Notes under the pieces: model-generated | The model's database searches: none | Told to the model about the DNA's origin: nothing | Seen by the model: the letters and a program-made list of their open reading frames with translations, nothing else | Shown here: one piece after another, positions 22,528 to 34,408 of the stretch | Layout of the letters: each line of letters opens with the position of its first letter | Numbering within the stretch: the stretch's first letter is position 1 | Position numbers and translations under genes: made by a program | Source: Austropuccinia psidii | Lineage: Eukaryota; Basidiomycota; Pucciniomycetes; Pucciniales; Sphaerophragmiaceae | Direction of reading: 5' to 3' | Length of the DNA: 64,000 nt | NCBI GenBank assembly: GCA_023105745.1 | Contig: JALGQZ010000006.1 | Coordinates: 34,799,686 to 34,863,685, forward strand

Positions 22528-23685
22528 CTGGATCAGGGTTGGTGATTCTCACATATACCAGCCCCTCTTTCTCTCCCCTGGGAACCTTCCCCCAGTTAAT
22601 TAATTTAGTTGATTTATGATTTTGAAAAAAATTCTTACTCTTATTTTGGGTATTATATTTATTTGGTATTAAGTTAGTCTTTGCATTTCATCTCACCTGT
22701 TCAGTATGAAGTGTGGTGGCAATATCCTTATTAACCCTCCTCTTTTTTTCCAACAGGTTGAAACAGTAGACTTGTACTTGTTTGTGGTTGGCTCTTTTAT
22801 TTCTTACTCTTATTCTTTGTTGCTGATTTTTCTTATATTAGTATTTCTTAGAAATCTTACTCTCATTACACTCTGAAGTGTTTTGCCTTATTGTATCCTT
22901 GAGCCCTCTGCAGTGAGTCCCAGTTTACTGAGTGCCAGGCCCTCTTCACTTAGAAGAGCCCCAGTGAGATTAAATTACTTAACTCATAATTACTTCTCTC
23001 TTTCCATTAATTTATACTCATTTGTCTCATTTATCAATTATGAAATTTTTATGATTATGACTTTTCTCCCATCAATTTCCATCTCACTCATTATATTCAC
23101 ATGAAAATTTATTCTTCTCATTTCCTAATCATTGCCAACCATCTCATTTCATTCTCAATTCTATCTCAAATCAAATCCCTTTTTTTATCTGATTATTCAG
23201 GCTGTATCAGGAGTTTTATTGATTGGTTAATTGATTAGTTGTGATTCATTTGGTTTATTGATTCAGCAATTGAGGATTTTGTTTTGTTTTGGATTGATTG
23301 ATTGTTTTCAATTCCTCAAGATACCTGATTGATCTTCAATATTTGATTTTGATTATTGATTGACTATGACTCATCAAGATATTGAATTGAATCCTGAATA
23401 TATTCATTTGAAATATTGATTCCTCAAGATTTTGATTTTATATTTAAGACATTGATTGATTGATTGATTGATTATTGGATTCCTCAAGATTTTATTGATA
23501 TTGGAAGTGAATTGATTGTTGATATTGACTGAATTCATTGATTGATTGATTGATTGAATTTGACTTAACCTCAATACTGTTGATTGATTCCTCAAGATAA
23601 TCAATAGTTTATTGATTATTGATTTTACCATTCTTTTATTGCTTTTTGTAAAGTATCATCTATTATTATTCTTAATTTCTCAATA
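22528..23685 (+). repeat. Rest of G-B LTR and leader with (TTGAT)-type low-complexity DNA
   Basis: The part up to about 22980 matches the G-C LTR (for example the GTGAGTCCCAGTTTACTGAG and GCCAGGCCCTCTTCAC segments). From about 23160 to 23640 the leader is dominated by TGATTGATTGATT and CCTCAAGAT phrases; the mirrored leader of G-C (32850-33330) has the same composition, so it is an element property. The primer-binding site was not identified. Confidence 0.6.
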
Positions 23686-25002
23686 ATTCCAGTTCAGCAT
23701 AGCCCTCCAGCCAAGAATACTAGATCTCAAAGAAATCCAGTTGTTCTTACTCCTACAGAAAGGGTTCATCTTGACTGCACCCCATCAGTTCATCAACTGA
23801 GTCCAAATTTGGACAGAGTACCACCAATGGAAGGAGCAGCACCCTCCAGAAGAGGGGAAATAAAATGAAGAAGAGTAAGATTGTCTTCTGGCCTTTGGGT
23901 GGATACCCCGGAAAGTCTGAAGGTGCAAGAGCAAGACTGGGAGAAGTTGAAGATGAAGAGGGGGAGGAGGCTGTGTAAGAGGAAGATTCTGGGGAAACTG
24001 AAGTGGCGGATGCTTTGACAAATGCTCCAGAGGTACCTCAGAGTTCTAATCAACCACTTGTCTCTCAATCCGATCCAAATCTACTTAGGATAATGGAGAA
24101 AATGGCTACTATCATGGGGAAACTCTCTTAAGCCGCTGCCCCCAGGGACAATTGCAAATCCCCTTCTTTCATGAATCAATCAATGAAAGCACCTTAATTT
24201 GAGAGGATTTATCCAATCTTGTTAATTGATTTTCCATAATGATACAGCAAATTTCTCCTCTGACAGGAAGAAAGTTCTGTACTAAACTTATTTTCTCACT
24301 GGTAGAGCTGACAAATGGATTGAACCCTACCTCTCAAATATTTTTGATGAAGATCCTTCCTACCTCCTCAATAATTGGCATTTATTTAAAACCCAATGAT
24401 TCACTCTGTTTGGTGATCCAAATGAAGTCAGGAAAGCTTAACAGGAGTTGGACAATATGAGGATGAAGGAGAGTTGTCATGTATCCTTGTAAATTGCTGA
24501 TTTTAGAAGCTTGATGTAAAGAATTGGAGATTGGGCAGAAAGGGCTTATATGCATAATTATGAAAGAGGACTGGAATCAAGAATTTTGGACCAGTTGGCT
24601 TCTAACCCTAGTAGCTTTGATACTCTTCAAGAACTCATGGACATTACCCTGGAATTAGATACCAGATACCATGAGAGACAGAAGGAGAAGGGTAGTCATC
24701 AATAAAACAAGTCTCCTGTTACTGGATCCAATTTCTCAAGGCCTCCTCAAGACTCATCTTCAAAAAGACCTCACCATAAGAAGAACAAGAAGGGAAAAAA
24801 ATTTCATGTTTTTAAGGACAAGCCCCATTCTTCTCTGCTTAATAAGAACAATAAATTAATTGGTTCTGAAAAGGAGAGTAGGATCAAAGAAGGGTTATAT
24901 ACTTATTGTGGTGGAAAGCACCCAATGAACAAATTATTCAAGAGATCTCAGGACAATCCTGGGTCATCAAGAGGCTTCCTTAGCAAGCAGGGAAAAGCCT
25001 GA
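23686..25002 (+). pseudogene. G-B gag, nonfunctional
   Basis: Collinear with the G-C gag. The initiator codon is ATT where G-C has ATG (IPVQHSPPAKNTRSQ against MPFQHSPPAKNTRSQ). Several nonsense codons follow, the first after SRRGEIK. The zinc knuckle near 24900 reads TYCGGKHPMNKLF: the first and last Cys of CX2CX3HX4C are replaced (Tyr and Leu). The gag ends with TGA at 25000-25002, directly after a GGGAAAA heptamer (24990-24996) shared with G-C. Confidence 0.85.
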
Positions 25003-28000
25003 GTGGGGATCATTATGTGTTCAATGAGTCTCCCTTATTTCCTTTAAGAGAACAATTGTGCACTCTGATTACTAGTGTCAATAAATCTTTAAATTTTCTT
25101 ATTTTTGCTTCTGTCTCTGATAATTTTTATATTATTCTCATTGATTCTGGTGCTACAAACTCTTTTATTGAAAAGAAGTTTTTTCTCAAGTACTCATTGA
25201 CTATGTTAGAGCTCCCTGAAGAGATGACTCTTTTCATTCTGGATTAAAATTAATCCCCTTCCTTGTTCATCACCCATTATACCAAGTGGGTAGTTATCTT
25301 TCCTGCATTCCCAATATTTGAATTGAACTTTCCTATCATAGATTCACTCAAGGGAGAAGACCTGATATTGGACTATTATTTCCTCAATCATTTCAATCCA
25401 ATTATTGATTGGAAAAATGGATTGCTAACCAATGATCATTGTAATAAGGATTCTAGTGGTTCCAAATCTTCTGCTAGTAATGCCTTGGACCCTTCTGTCA
25501 ACAGTTTTGCTCTGCTGGGTGAACTTAAGACACCTTCCATTCTTTCTCCTGTCAATATCCCTTCCATCATGCCCTCTCAGTCATTACTTCAATCAAAAGA
25601 TGAAGTATTCAAAGTGATAGCCGATTTTGGAGAATATGTTGCTATATCTTCATGTAATCTCTTTCAAGGGGATATTGACCTTCCTCCTTTATCTTTTCAT
25701 GCCTCCTTGGGTGAGCAGTGGGATGAGGAGGAAGAGCCACAATAAATTAAAACATTGTTGAAGGTAGTCATTCCTGCTTATCACGAATATTTGGATGCAT
25801 TCTTCAAGGTGAAAGCAGAGAAACTTCCTCCAAACTGCACCTTTGATCATCATATCAAACTGGAGGGTCTTCTACCTCCAGTTTGTGTTATCTACTAACT
25901 ATCAGATCATGATTCAGAAACACTGTGGGCGTACATTTTGGAGAATGTAGAGAAAGGTTTCATAAGGGCAAGGTCATCTTTCCAAGAAATAGGATGGAGG
26001 TCCTTGTTTGTGTGTTGACTACCCCAAACCCAATGCTGTCACTAGGAAGAAAAGGTATCCTGTTCCTCCTATGAACCAGCTTCTTACCATATTAATTGGT
26101 TCCAATCTTTTCCTCAAGATAGATCTGTGTGGTGCATATAATCTCCTGAGAATCAAAGAGGGTGATGAGCACTCAAATGACTTTAGAACCAGATATGGTA
26201 GCTATGAGTATTTGGTTATGCCATTTGGCCTTACCAATGCTCCTACTTCTTTCCATAATCTTGTGAATGATATATTTGCAGATTTATTGGATATTTTTGT
26301 TGTAGTTTTTCTAGATGATATTATGGTCTTTTCTAGCTCTGGGGAGGAATTTTTCAAGCTTGTGGCCTCTGTCCTCCAAAGACTGAGGGAAAATAATCTG
26401 TTTGCCAAATCCTCCAAGTGTGCATTCCATGCCTCAAGTGTGGAATACTTGGGCTATGTTGTTTCAAGTGATGGCCTCAAGATGGATTCTTCAAAGGTTC
26501 AGCAAATCCTCAATTGGCCTCAGCCCAAAAGCATCAAGGCTCTTCAATCTTTCCTTGGCTTTGCCAATTTCTATCGTTATTTCATTGAAAATTACTCTGA
26601 AAAATCACTGCTCTCACTTCCCTCCTCAAAAAAGACTCTCCCTTTATCTTCAATCAGGAAGCTCTTAGTCAGTTTCAAATTTTCAAAGAAGAATTCACCA
26701 CCACTCCTATCCTTTCTCCTTTCAATCCTTCTCTACCAGATATTTTAGAGATTGATGCTTGTGATTATGCCTTGGGTGCTGTAATGAGTCAGGTGAATGA
26801 CTCAGGAAAGCACCCCATTGCATTTTATAGCCGCAAGATTGTCCCAGCTGAGCTTAACTATGAGATTCATGACAAGGAACTTCTTGGAATAGTTTTGGCT
26901 CTCAAGAACAGGAGAGCTTTCCTTCTTTCTCTTTCCAATCCTTTTGAGGTCTTGACAGACCACTGTTCCCTTTGGTTATTCATGTCTTCCAAAGTTCTTA
27001 ATCATTGTCAGTCCTGTGGGCTGAATTTCTTTCTGAGTTTCATTTCACTATCACTTACTGCCCAGGAAGGCTGGCCACTTTACCAGATGCCTTGTCACAT
27101 TGGGACAATATGTACCCAGAGACAGGGGTGTACTTCATCAGCACAAATCCTCAAAAATTTCATCAAATAATCAAGCATTATTGAATTCAAGAGTCAAGAT
27201 TTGTCTCAATAAATGTTGAGAAATTCCCAGATTTAGTTTACCAGATCCAAAAAGAAGTATGGCAAGACAAAGAGTATCAAGAAATACTCAAGCAACTAGC
27301 AAGAGGTGAATCAGTTTCAGATTATTTTGTTGAACCTCAAGCCAACTTATTGTTATTCAAAGATAGAGTGGTAGTCCCAAGCAATGAAGAAATCCAACTG
27401 AATATTCTTCAAAAGTGTCATGACTCACCATTGGCTGGCCATCCTGGCCAGGAGAAGACCCTCAAGCTCATCAAGAGGAATCTTCTTGGGCTGTAATGAA
27501 TCAATTCATTAAGGACCATGTGTCCTCATGTAAGCAATGCTCAAGAAACAAGAACATTCATCATAAGAAGTTCGGATTATTCAATCCTGTTCAAATTCTA
27601 TCTGGTCCTTGGAATTCAATATCAATGGACTTTATCACTCAATTTCCCTTGTAAAACAACTTTGATTCAATCCTAGTAGTTGTGGACAGGTTCTCAAAAA
27701 TGGCAATCTTCATTCCAACTTATGGAACAATTACTGCCCTGGACTTCACTCAAATTTTCATTAACAATGTATTTTCCAAAGATGGTCTTCCAATGAGTAT
27801 TGTCAGTGATAGAGTTTCTTTATTTGTTTCATAATTTTGGACTGAATTATGTCAGGAGCTAAGATATCAAGAGATCTTTTAACTGAAATTCAACCTGAAA
27901 CAGATCAACAGACAGAAAGGGTAAATCCAATTGTAGAGCAGTATCTTTGGATGTATGAAAGTTACCACCAAGATGACCGGCACACCTGGCTCCCTCTGGC

Positions 28001-28642
28001 TGAATTTTCTTATATTAATGCAGAACATTTATCAACAAAACAGTCGCTTTTTTTCAGCATATATGGAAGAAATATCAGCTTAGACTCGATTCACATTTCT
28101 CAAGATACACATGCTGTAAAGGTATAAACAAAACTTCAATAAGTACAGCAAGTTGTCAAAGAAGAATTAAAGTCAGCAATCAAGAGATTCAAGAAGTATG
28201 CAGATAGAAATAGGAAAATTCCACCTGATTTCCAACTTGGAAATAAGGTATGACTAGCTTCCAAGAACATCAACACTACAAGACCCACCAAGAAGACTGC
28301 AGAAAGATGTCTGGGACCCTTTGAAGTCTTGAAGAAAGTCAGAAGCCATGCATATCGGCTCATGTTGCCTCAAGAATGGAAGTCAGTTCACCCTGTCTTT
28401 CATGTTTCCTTTTTAGAAAAAGTGAAGCAATCAACTATCCCACATATACATCAATTTTAGCAACCACCAGTCATAGTGCAAGAGCATGAAGAATGGAAAG
28501 TGGCTTAGGTCCTGGACTCAAAACTCAAAAGAGGTAAATTATGGTATCTTGTAGAGGGGAAAAAATTCAGTGAAGGCCCAGACAGAACAACTTGGGAACC
28601 AGATTCCAACCTTACCAACTCACCAGACCTTGTCAAGTATTT
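24990..28642 (+). pseudogene. G-B pol (protease-RT-RNase H-integrase-chromodomain), nonfunctional
   Basis: Protease at about 25140 has the catalytic DSGATNSFI. RT at 26008-26600 shows KIDLCGAYNLLRIKEG, MPFGLTNAPTSF and FLDDIMVFSS (Tyr to Phe before LDD). RNase H shows IDACDYALGAVMSQ and DKELLGIVLAL. HHCC and integrase segments lie at 27400-28130 (ERVNPIVEQ), and a chromodomain-like end at 28480-28640. Nonsense codons at the ends of the 25247 and 25745 frames, a ~30-nt deletion plus frame change near 25985, a frameshift after ENYSEK, and a TAA after FITQFPL show it is dead. That last stop is shared with G-A. Confidence 0.85.
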
Positions 28643-28870
28643 ATAAGGTTTGACTATGAAACAATAAGTAAAAGTTACTATTATTTTACTTATTGTACTA
28701 TGAATGTCCTTGTAAATGCAATAAATAAGATGAAAATAATTATAGTAATAAAGAATTATTATAATTATGGTGTAAAAGAATTATATTATTAAAAAAATAT
28801 AATAATATAATTTATATTATAAAAAAATAATGTAATAAATTAATATATTGATATAAGATAATTAATATAT
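28643..28870 (+). repeat. RepA-family LTR terminus between two opposing Gypsy elements
   Basis: Reads TATAAGGTTTGACTATGAAACAATAAG, shown here in pieces: TATAAGGTTTGACTATG then AAACAATAAG. This is the reverse complement of the right end of the LTR at 60360-62173. It contains a perfect 12-bp inverted repeat at 28662-28695 (CAATAAGTAAAA / TTTTACTTATTG). The rest is extremely AT-rich. Only ~228 bp of the LTR remain. Confidence 0.7.
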
Positions 28871-31491
28871 TTGAGTAATCCAAACTTCTTGTGATGAATG
28901 TTCTTGTTTCTTGAACATTGCTGACATGAGGACACATAGTCCTTGATGAACTGATTCATGCCAGCCCAATAAAAATCCCTCTTGATGAGCTTGAGGGTCT
29001 TCTCCTGGCCAGGATGGCCAGCCAATGGTGAGTCATGACGCTTTTGAAGAATATTGAGTTGAAGTTCTTCATTGCTTGGGATTACCACTCTATCTTTGAA
29101 TAATAATAACTTGGCTTGAGGTTCAAGAGAAGAATCTGGAACTGATTCACCTCTTGCTAGTTGCTTGAGTATTTCTTTATAGTCTTTGTCTTGCCATACT
29201 TCTGTTTGAATCTTGTCCACTAAATCTGAGAAAATTTCTACTTTGATTGAGAAGAATCTTGATTCTTGAATTCCATCTTGCTTAAGTACTTGATGAAAAT
29301 TCTGAGGATTCTTGCTGATGAAGTCCACCCCCCTCTCTGGGTACACGTCGTCCCGACGTGACAAGGCATCTGGTAAAGTGGCCAGCCTGCCTGGGCGGTA
29401 AGTGATAGTGAAATGAAATTCTGAGCGAAATTCAGCCCAACAGGCCTGACGACAAGTAAGAACTTTGGAAGACATCAAATACTGCAAGGAAGAGTGGTCT
29501 GTCAAGACCTCAAAAGGATTGGAAAGAGAAAGAAGAAATGCTCTCCAGAGCTTGAGAGCCCAAACTATGCCAAGGAGTTCCTTGTCATGAATTTCATAGT
29601 TGAGTTCAGCTGGTAAGAGCTTGCGACTATCAAATGCAATGGGGTGCTTTCCTGAGTCATTCACCTGGCTCAGTACGGCGCCCAAAGCATAATCAGAAGC
29701 ATCAGTCTCTACTATAGTAGGTAGAGAAGGATTAAAGTGAGATAAGATAGGGGCAGAGGTGAAAGCTTCTTTGAGTGCTTGAAACTGACTAAGAGCTTCC
29801 TCATTGAAGATGAAAGGAGAATCTTTTTTAAGGAGGCAAGTGAGAGAAATGATTTTTTTAGAATAATTTTTAATGAAACGTCGATAAAAATTGGCAAAGC
29901 CAGGGAAAGATTGAAGAGCCTTGATGTTTTTGGGCTGAGGCCAATTGAGGATTTTCTGAACTTTTGAAGAATCCATCTTGAGGCCATCACTTGAAACAAC
30001 ATAGCCCAAGTATTCCACACTTGAGGCATGGAATACACACTTGGAGGGTTTGGCAAACAGATTATTGTCCCTCAGTCTTTGGAGGACAGAGGCCACATGT
30101 TTGACATGTTCCTCCTCAGAACTGGAAAAGACCATAATATCATCTAGATAAACCACAACAAACACATCCAAAAAATCTGCAAAGATATCATTTACTAGAT
30201 TTTGGAAAGAAGCAGGAGCATTGTTCAAACCAAATGGCATGACCAAATACTCATAACTGCCATATTTGGTTCTAAAGGCAGTTAAATGCTCATCCCCCTA
30301 TTTGATTCTCAGAAGGTTATATGCACCACGCAAATCTGTCTTGCAGAAGATAGTGGAACCGTTGAATACGGTAAGAAGCTGGTTCATAGGAGGAACAGGG
30401 TATCTGTTCTTCCTAGTGACAGCATTGAGTTTGCAGTAGTCAACACACAAACAAAGACCTCCATCCTTTTTGTTGACAAAAAGGACAGGTGCTCCTGTTG
30501 AAGAGGAGCTTGGTCTAATGAAACCTTTCTCTACATTCTCTGAAATGTAGGCCCGCAGTGTTTCTGAATCTTGATTGGATAATGAGTAGATAACACCAAT
30601 TGGAGGTAGAAGACCCTCCAATTCGATATGGTGATCACAGGCACGGTGTGGAGGAAGTTTCTCTGCTTCCACCTTGGAGAATACATCCAAATATTGATGA
30701 TAAGCAAGAGGAGCAACCTTCAACACAGTTTCAATTTCTTCTGGCTCTTCCTCCTCATCCCACTGCTCCTCCAGGGATGCATGAAAAGATAAGGGAGGAA
30801 GGTCCATATCCCCTTGGAAGAGATGTAGTGAAGATATGGCAACATCTTCTCCAACATCCTTTATCTCTTTGAAGACTTCATCTCTTGATGGAAGTAATGA
30901 CTGAGAGGGAATTATGGAAGGGATATGGACAGAAGAGGGAATGGAAGGTGTCTTAAGTTCACCAGCCAGAGCAACACTGTTGACAGCAGTGGCTAAGTCA
31001 TTACTAGTAGAAGGAATAATACCACTAGAATCCATATGATTAGAATCATAGGTGATCAATCCATTTTTCCAATCAATAATGGTATTGAAATGGTAAAGGA
31101 AATCATAGCCCAATATCAGGTCTTCTCCCTTGGGTGAATCTATGATGAAGAAGTCCCATTCAAAGCTTGGGAAGGAAGGCAAGTCAACTACCCACTTGGT
31201 ATAATGGGTGATGAACAAGGCAGGGGATTCATTAGAATCCAGAATGAAAAGAGGAATCTTTTCAGGGAGCTCTGACATAGTCAATGAGTACTTGAGAACA
31301 AAATTCTTTGCAATAAAAGAGTTTGTAGCACCAGAATCAATGAGAATACTATAAAAAATATCAGAGATTGAAGAAAAAATAAGAAATTTTAAAGATTTCT
31401 TGACACTAGTATTCAGAGTGCACAATTGTGCTCTTGAAGGAAATAAGTGAGAACCATTGAACACATCATGATTCCCACTCAGGCTTTTCCC
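28871..31491 (-). pseudogene. G-C pol: protease, reverse transcriptase, RNase H, start of integrase
   Basis: Entered by -1 shift from gag at 31491-31485. The protease has LIDSGATNSFIAKNF. RT has VLFVNKKDGGLCLCVDY, KTDLRGAYNLLRIK, MPFGLNNAPASFQ and YLDDIMVFSSS with the intact YLDD catalytic box. RNase H has VETDASDYALGAVLSQ, HDKELLGIVWAL and LTDHSSLQYLM. The integrase HHCC module has HDSPLAGHPGQ and SSCQQCSRNK. The single internal stop is TAG at 30300-30298, in the place of a Glu codon kept in G-B. The frame is otherwise open for about 870 codons. It ends in unrelated AT-rich sequence at 28870. Confidence 0.9.
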
Positions 31492-32840
31492 TGCTTGCTA
31501 GGGAAGCCTCTTGATGATGACCCAGGCTTGTTCTGAGGTCTCTTGAAACATTTTTCAATTGGGTGCTTGCCACCACAATAAGTACACAACCCTGCTTGAA
31601 TCCTGCTCTCCTTTTCAGAACTGATTAATTTATTGTCCTTATTGAGGAGAGCAGCATGGGGTTTGTCCTTTGAAGATTGAAATTGCTTTCCCTTCTTATT
31701 CTTCTTCTGATGAGGCCTCTTTGGGAATGAGTTTTGAGGGGGCCTAGACTGATTGGATCCACTGACTGGAGGCTTCTTTTCTTGATTGCCACCCTTTTCC
31801 TTTTGCCTCTCATGATATCTTGTGTCTAATTCTAAAGTGAAATCCATAAGTTCTTAAAGAGTATCAAACGTTCCAGGGTGAGAAGCCAACTGGTCCAATA
31901 ATCTTGATGCCAATCCTCTTCTGTAAACATGGATATAAGCTCTTTCCCCCCAATCTCCAATCCTTGACATTAAGCTTCTGAAATCTGCAATGTACAAGGA
32001 AACATGACCACTTTCCTTCATCCTCAAATTGTCCAACTCCTGTTCAGCTCTCCTGACTTCATTGGGGTCACCAAACAGAGTGAATAATTGAGATTCAAAC
32101 AATGGCCAATTATTAAGGAGGTAGGAAGGGTCTTCATTGGAAATATTTGAGAGGTAAGGTTCAATCCATTTGCCAGCTCTACCAGTAAGAAAAGAAGTTG
32201 AGTACAAAACCTTCTTCCTGTCAGAGAAGAAGTTTGCCGGATCATTATGGAAAATTAGTTGACAGGATTGGATAAATCCTCTCAACTTATGAGCTTGAGT
32301 ACCATCAAAAGAATCAGGTGCCTTCATGGATGGAGTCTTGAAAGCAGGGGCTTTGGAATTGTCCCTGGGGGCAACCGCTTGAGTGAGTTGTCCCATAAAT
32401 TGAGTCATCTGCTCCATCATCTTGAGGAGACTTGGATCAGTTTGAATGACAAGAGGTTGACTAGAAAGGGCTAGATTAGAACCCTGAGGCACCTCTGGAG
32501 CATTTGCCAAGGCATCTGCCACTTCAGTTTCCCCAGAATCTTCCTCTTCCACAGACTCTTCCCCCTCTTCATCTTCAACTTCCCCTTGTCTTGCCCTTGC
32601 ACCTTCAGACATGCCAGGGTAGCCACCCAAAAGTCCAGAAAAGGATCTTGATCTTCTAGATTTCATTCCACCTCTTCTTGAGGGTGCTGCTCCTTCCATT
32701 GGTGGTCCTCTGTCCAAGTTTGCAATCAGTTGATGAACTGATGGTGTGCGGTCAAGAGGAGCCCTTGCTGTAGGAGTGAGAACAGCTGGAATTTTCTGGG
32801 ATCTAGTATTCTTTGCTGGGGGGCTATGCTGGAATGGCAT
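31479..32840 (-). pseudogene. G-C gag with zinc knuckle, one internal stop
   Basis: ATG at 32840 (MPFQHSPPAKNTRSQ). About 110 residues of Pro/Ser-rich and acidic linker precede a retrotransposon gag domain (MKAPDSFDGTQAHKLRGFIQ, YLSNISNEDPSYLL, LFTLFGDPNEVRRAEQEL, HVSLYIADFRSLMSRIGDW). A basic region and a zinc knuckle follow (CTYCGGKHPIEKC, spacing CX2CX3HX4C). The only defect is TAA at 31856-31854 where G-B has CAA. The stop is TGA at 31481-31479. Gag would form the cytoplasmic particle that packages element RNA. Confidence 0.88.
31485..31491 (-). promoter_or_regulatory. Candidate -1 ribosomal frameshift site GGGAAAA at the gag/pol junction
   Basis: In the gag frame the codons are GGA AAA GCC TGA. 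Slipping back one base gives GGG AAA AGC CTG AGT, the frame that runs into protease. The heptamer fits X XXY YYZ and lies three bases before the gag stop. The same heptamer and stop occur in G-B (24990-25002). No downstream pseudoknot was worked out. Confidence 0.7.
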
Positions 32841-32849
32841 TATGAAAAG

Positions 32850-33330
32850 AATTAAAATAACTTGATGGTATTAAGAAGAATAATCAGGCTTGGCCAAATC
32901 AATCACAATAAAATCTTGATGAATCTTGAGGAAGCAATTCAAATCTTGAGGAATCAAATTCAATCAACAGTCAAATAAATTCAATCAATCAACAATCAAT
33001 TCAAATCAAATATCAATAATCTTGAGGAAATCAATAATCAATCAATATTCAATCAATAATCAATCAATAAATGTCTTCAATATGAAATCAAGTCTTGAGG
33101 AATCAATCAATCAGTTCAAAATCTTCAGAAATCAATTCAATATCTTGATGAGTCAAATCAAATCAATAATCAAAATCAATTCTTGAGGATCAATCAATAT
33201 CTTGAGAGTTCAAAGTCAATAAATCCAATAAACCCTGAATCAATAACCCAAATGAATCCCAATGAATAATCCAATCAATTAAACCAATCAATAATTCCTA
33301 GATGAAACCTGAATAAGAAAACAGAAAAAT
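32850..33330 (-). repeat. Low-complexity AATCA-rich leader of G-C
   Basis: Dense CAATCAAT and CTTGAGGAATC phrases, the reverse complement of the TTGATT-rich leader of G-B. Position between LTR and gag start makes it part of the untranslated leader. Confidence 0.7.
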
Positions 33331-33562
33331 TTGATTGATAAAAAATAAACTGAAGTGATGAAATGGTCAGCAATGATTAAGAAAGGGAAAAGAATCAATT
33401 TTCATAAGAATGAAATGAATGAGATGAAAATTGATGAGAGAGAAAAATTCATAGAAAATCATAAAAAATCATAAAATCATGAAAAGGTCATAATTGATGA
33501 ATGAGAGGAAATGAATATAAATGAATGAAAAGAAAGAATCAAATATGAGTTAATTAATTTAA

Positions 33563-34322
33563 TGTCACAGGGGCTCTTCTAAGTGAAGAGGGCCTGGCAC
33601 TCAGTAAACTGGGACTCACTTATGGAGGGCTCAAAGATAAGATAAGATGAGATACACTTAAGAGTGTTAAAGATAAATTTCTAAAGAATAAATATAAGAA
33701 AAAGCAGCAACAAAGGATAAGAGTAAAAGAATAGAAGAGCCAACCACGAACAAGTCCAAGTCAACTGTTTCAACCTGTCAGAATGGAAAGAGAAGGGTTA
33801 ATAAGGATATGGCCACCCAACTCATACTGTACAGGCAAAGAGGAAAATGCAAAGACTAACTTAAGATTAAATAATTATAATACCCAAAATAAGTATATTA
33901 ATAATTATAAAATAATAAATAAACTAAATTAATTAACTGGGGAAAAGTCCCCAGGGGGGAGAAAGAGGGGCTGGTATATGTGAGAATCACCAGCCCTGAT
34001 CCAGAGAAGAATTTTCATGAGAATAATTGATTATTGAATTGAGTCTGGCCAATACAGGTCCTGTACAGCTGTACAGAACCTGTACAAGAGGTGTGGTGTA
34101 TTTGAGTGATCATACAGTTCCATACTGGTGTATTGAAACTGTATTGGGTGAATCCAACCTGTACAGGTATTGACAGGCTGTATTGATGTACCAAGCTGTA
34201 TGCATGTTTCAGAATGAAGATTGCTGAAACTGACTGCTGATGCAGATACTGGATTTGCTGATTTGAGGTGTTTGAGTGGGTGTATGAATGAATACCCTTA
34301 CCCCTGATGGATGGTTGTTACA
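33563..34322 (-). repeat. Putative 5' LTR of G-C (3' boundary uncertain)
   Basis: On the minus strand it begins TGTAACAACCATCC at 34322, directly abutting D-family sequence. A plausible end is CCCTGTGACA at 33563, giving TG...CA termini and about 760 bp. The start is supported by collinearity with G-B at 20768; the end is a guess because no primer-binding site was recognised and no second LTR survives. It contains the TGTACA dyad at 34053-34084. Confidence 0.5.
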
Positions 34323-34408
34323 CCCAGAGGCCATTCTGAGATGTGCAAAACCAGCATTTTTTGAGAAGTTTTAACTGAAATAAGCCCTCTTTTTCCTTTT
34401 GTGATTCA

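Larger units (their letters stand above)
20768..28642 (+). mobile_element. G-B: Ty3/Gypsy element of the B/C family, degenerate, with a nested solo LTR
   Basis: Order: 5' LTR and leader (20768-23685, interrupted by a D-family LTR at 21090-22527), gag (23686-25002), protease, RT, RNase H, integrase and chromodomain (to 28642). It is collinear with G-C on the opposite strand, which fixes the left end near 20768: TGACAACCA..GGGTAAGGGTATTCA against TGTAACAACCA..GGGTAAGGGTATTCA. The 3' LTR is gone; at 28643 the chromodomain frame meets a RepA LTR end. It carries many nonsense codons and small deletions. Confidence 0.85.
28871..34322 (-). mobile_element. G-C: Ty3/Gypsy element of the B/C family, best preserved copy, 3' truncated
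   Basis: Order on the minus strand: LTR (34322 to about 33563), leader, gag (32840-31479), then pol from the frameshift site at 31491 to the break at 28871 just after the HHCC module (SSCQQCSRNK..HHKKFGLLK). Only two nonsense codons (31856-31854 and 30300-30298) interrupt about 3.9 kb of coding sequence. This is much younger decay than in G-B. Integrase core, chromodomain and 3' LTR are missing. Confidence 0.9.

Noticed and set aside
24239..24460. Frames repeated in G-B and G-C outside the gag frame (24239-24460 plus, 32245-32024 minus)
   Set aside because: Both are the same alternative frame of the conserved gag domain; similarity is a by-product of gag homology.
23686..28642. Repeat-induced point mutation as the cause of the many stops in G-B
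   Set aside because: Some stops are CAA to TAA, but others (GAA to TAA, TCA to TAA) and indels do not fit a C-to-T process; a proper dinucleotide-bias calculation would be needed.
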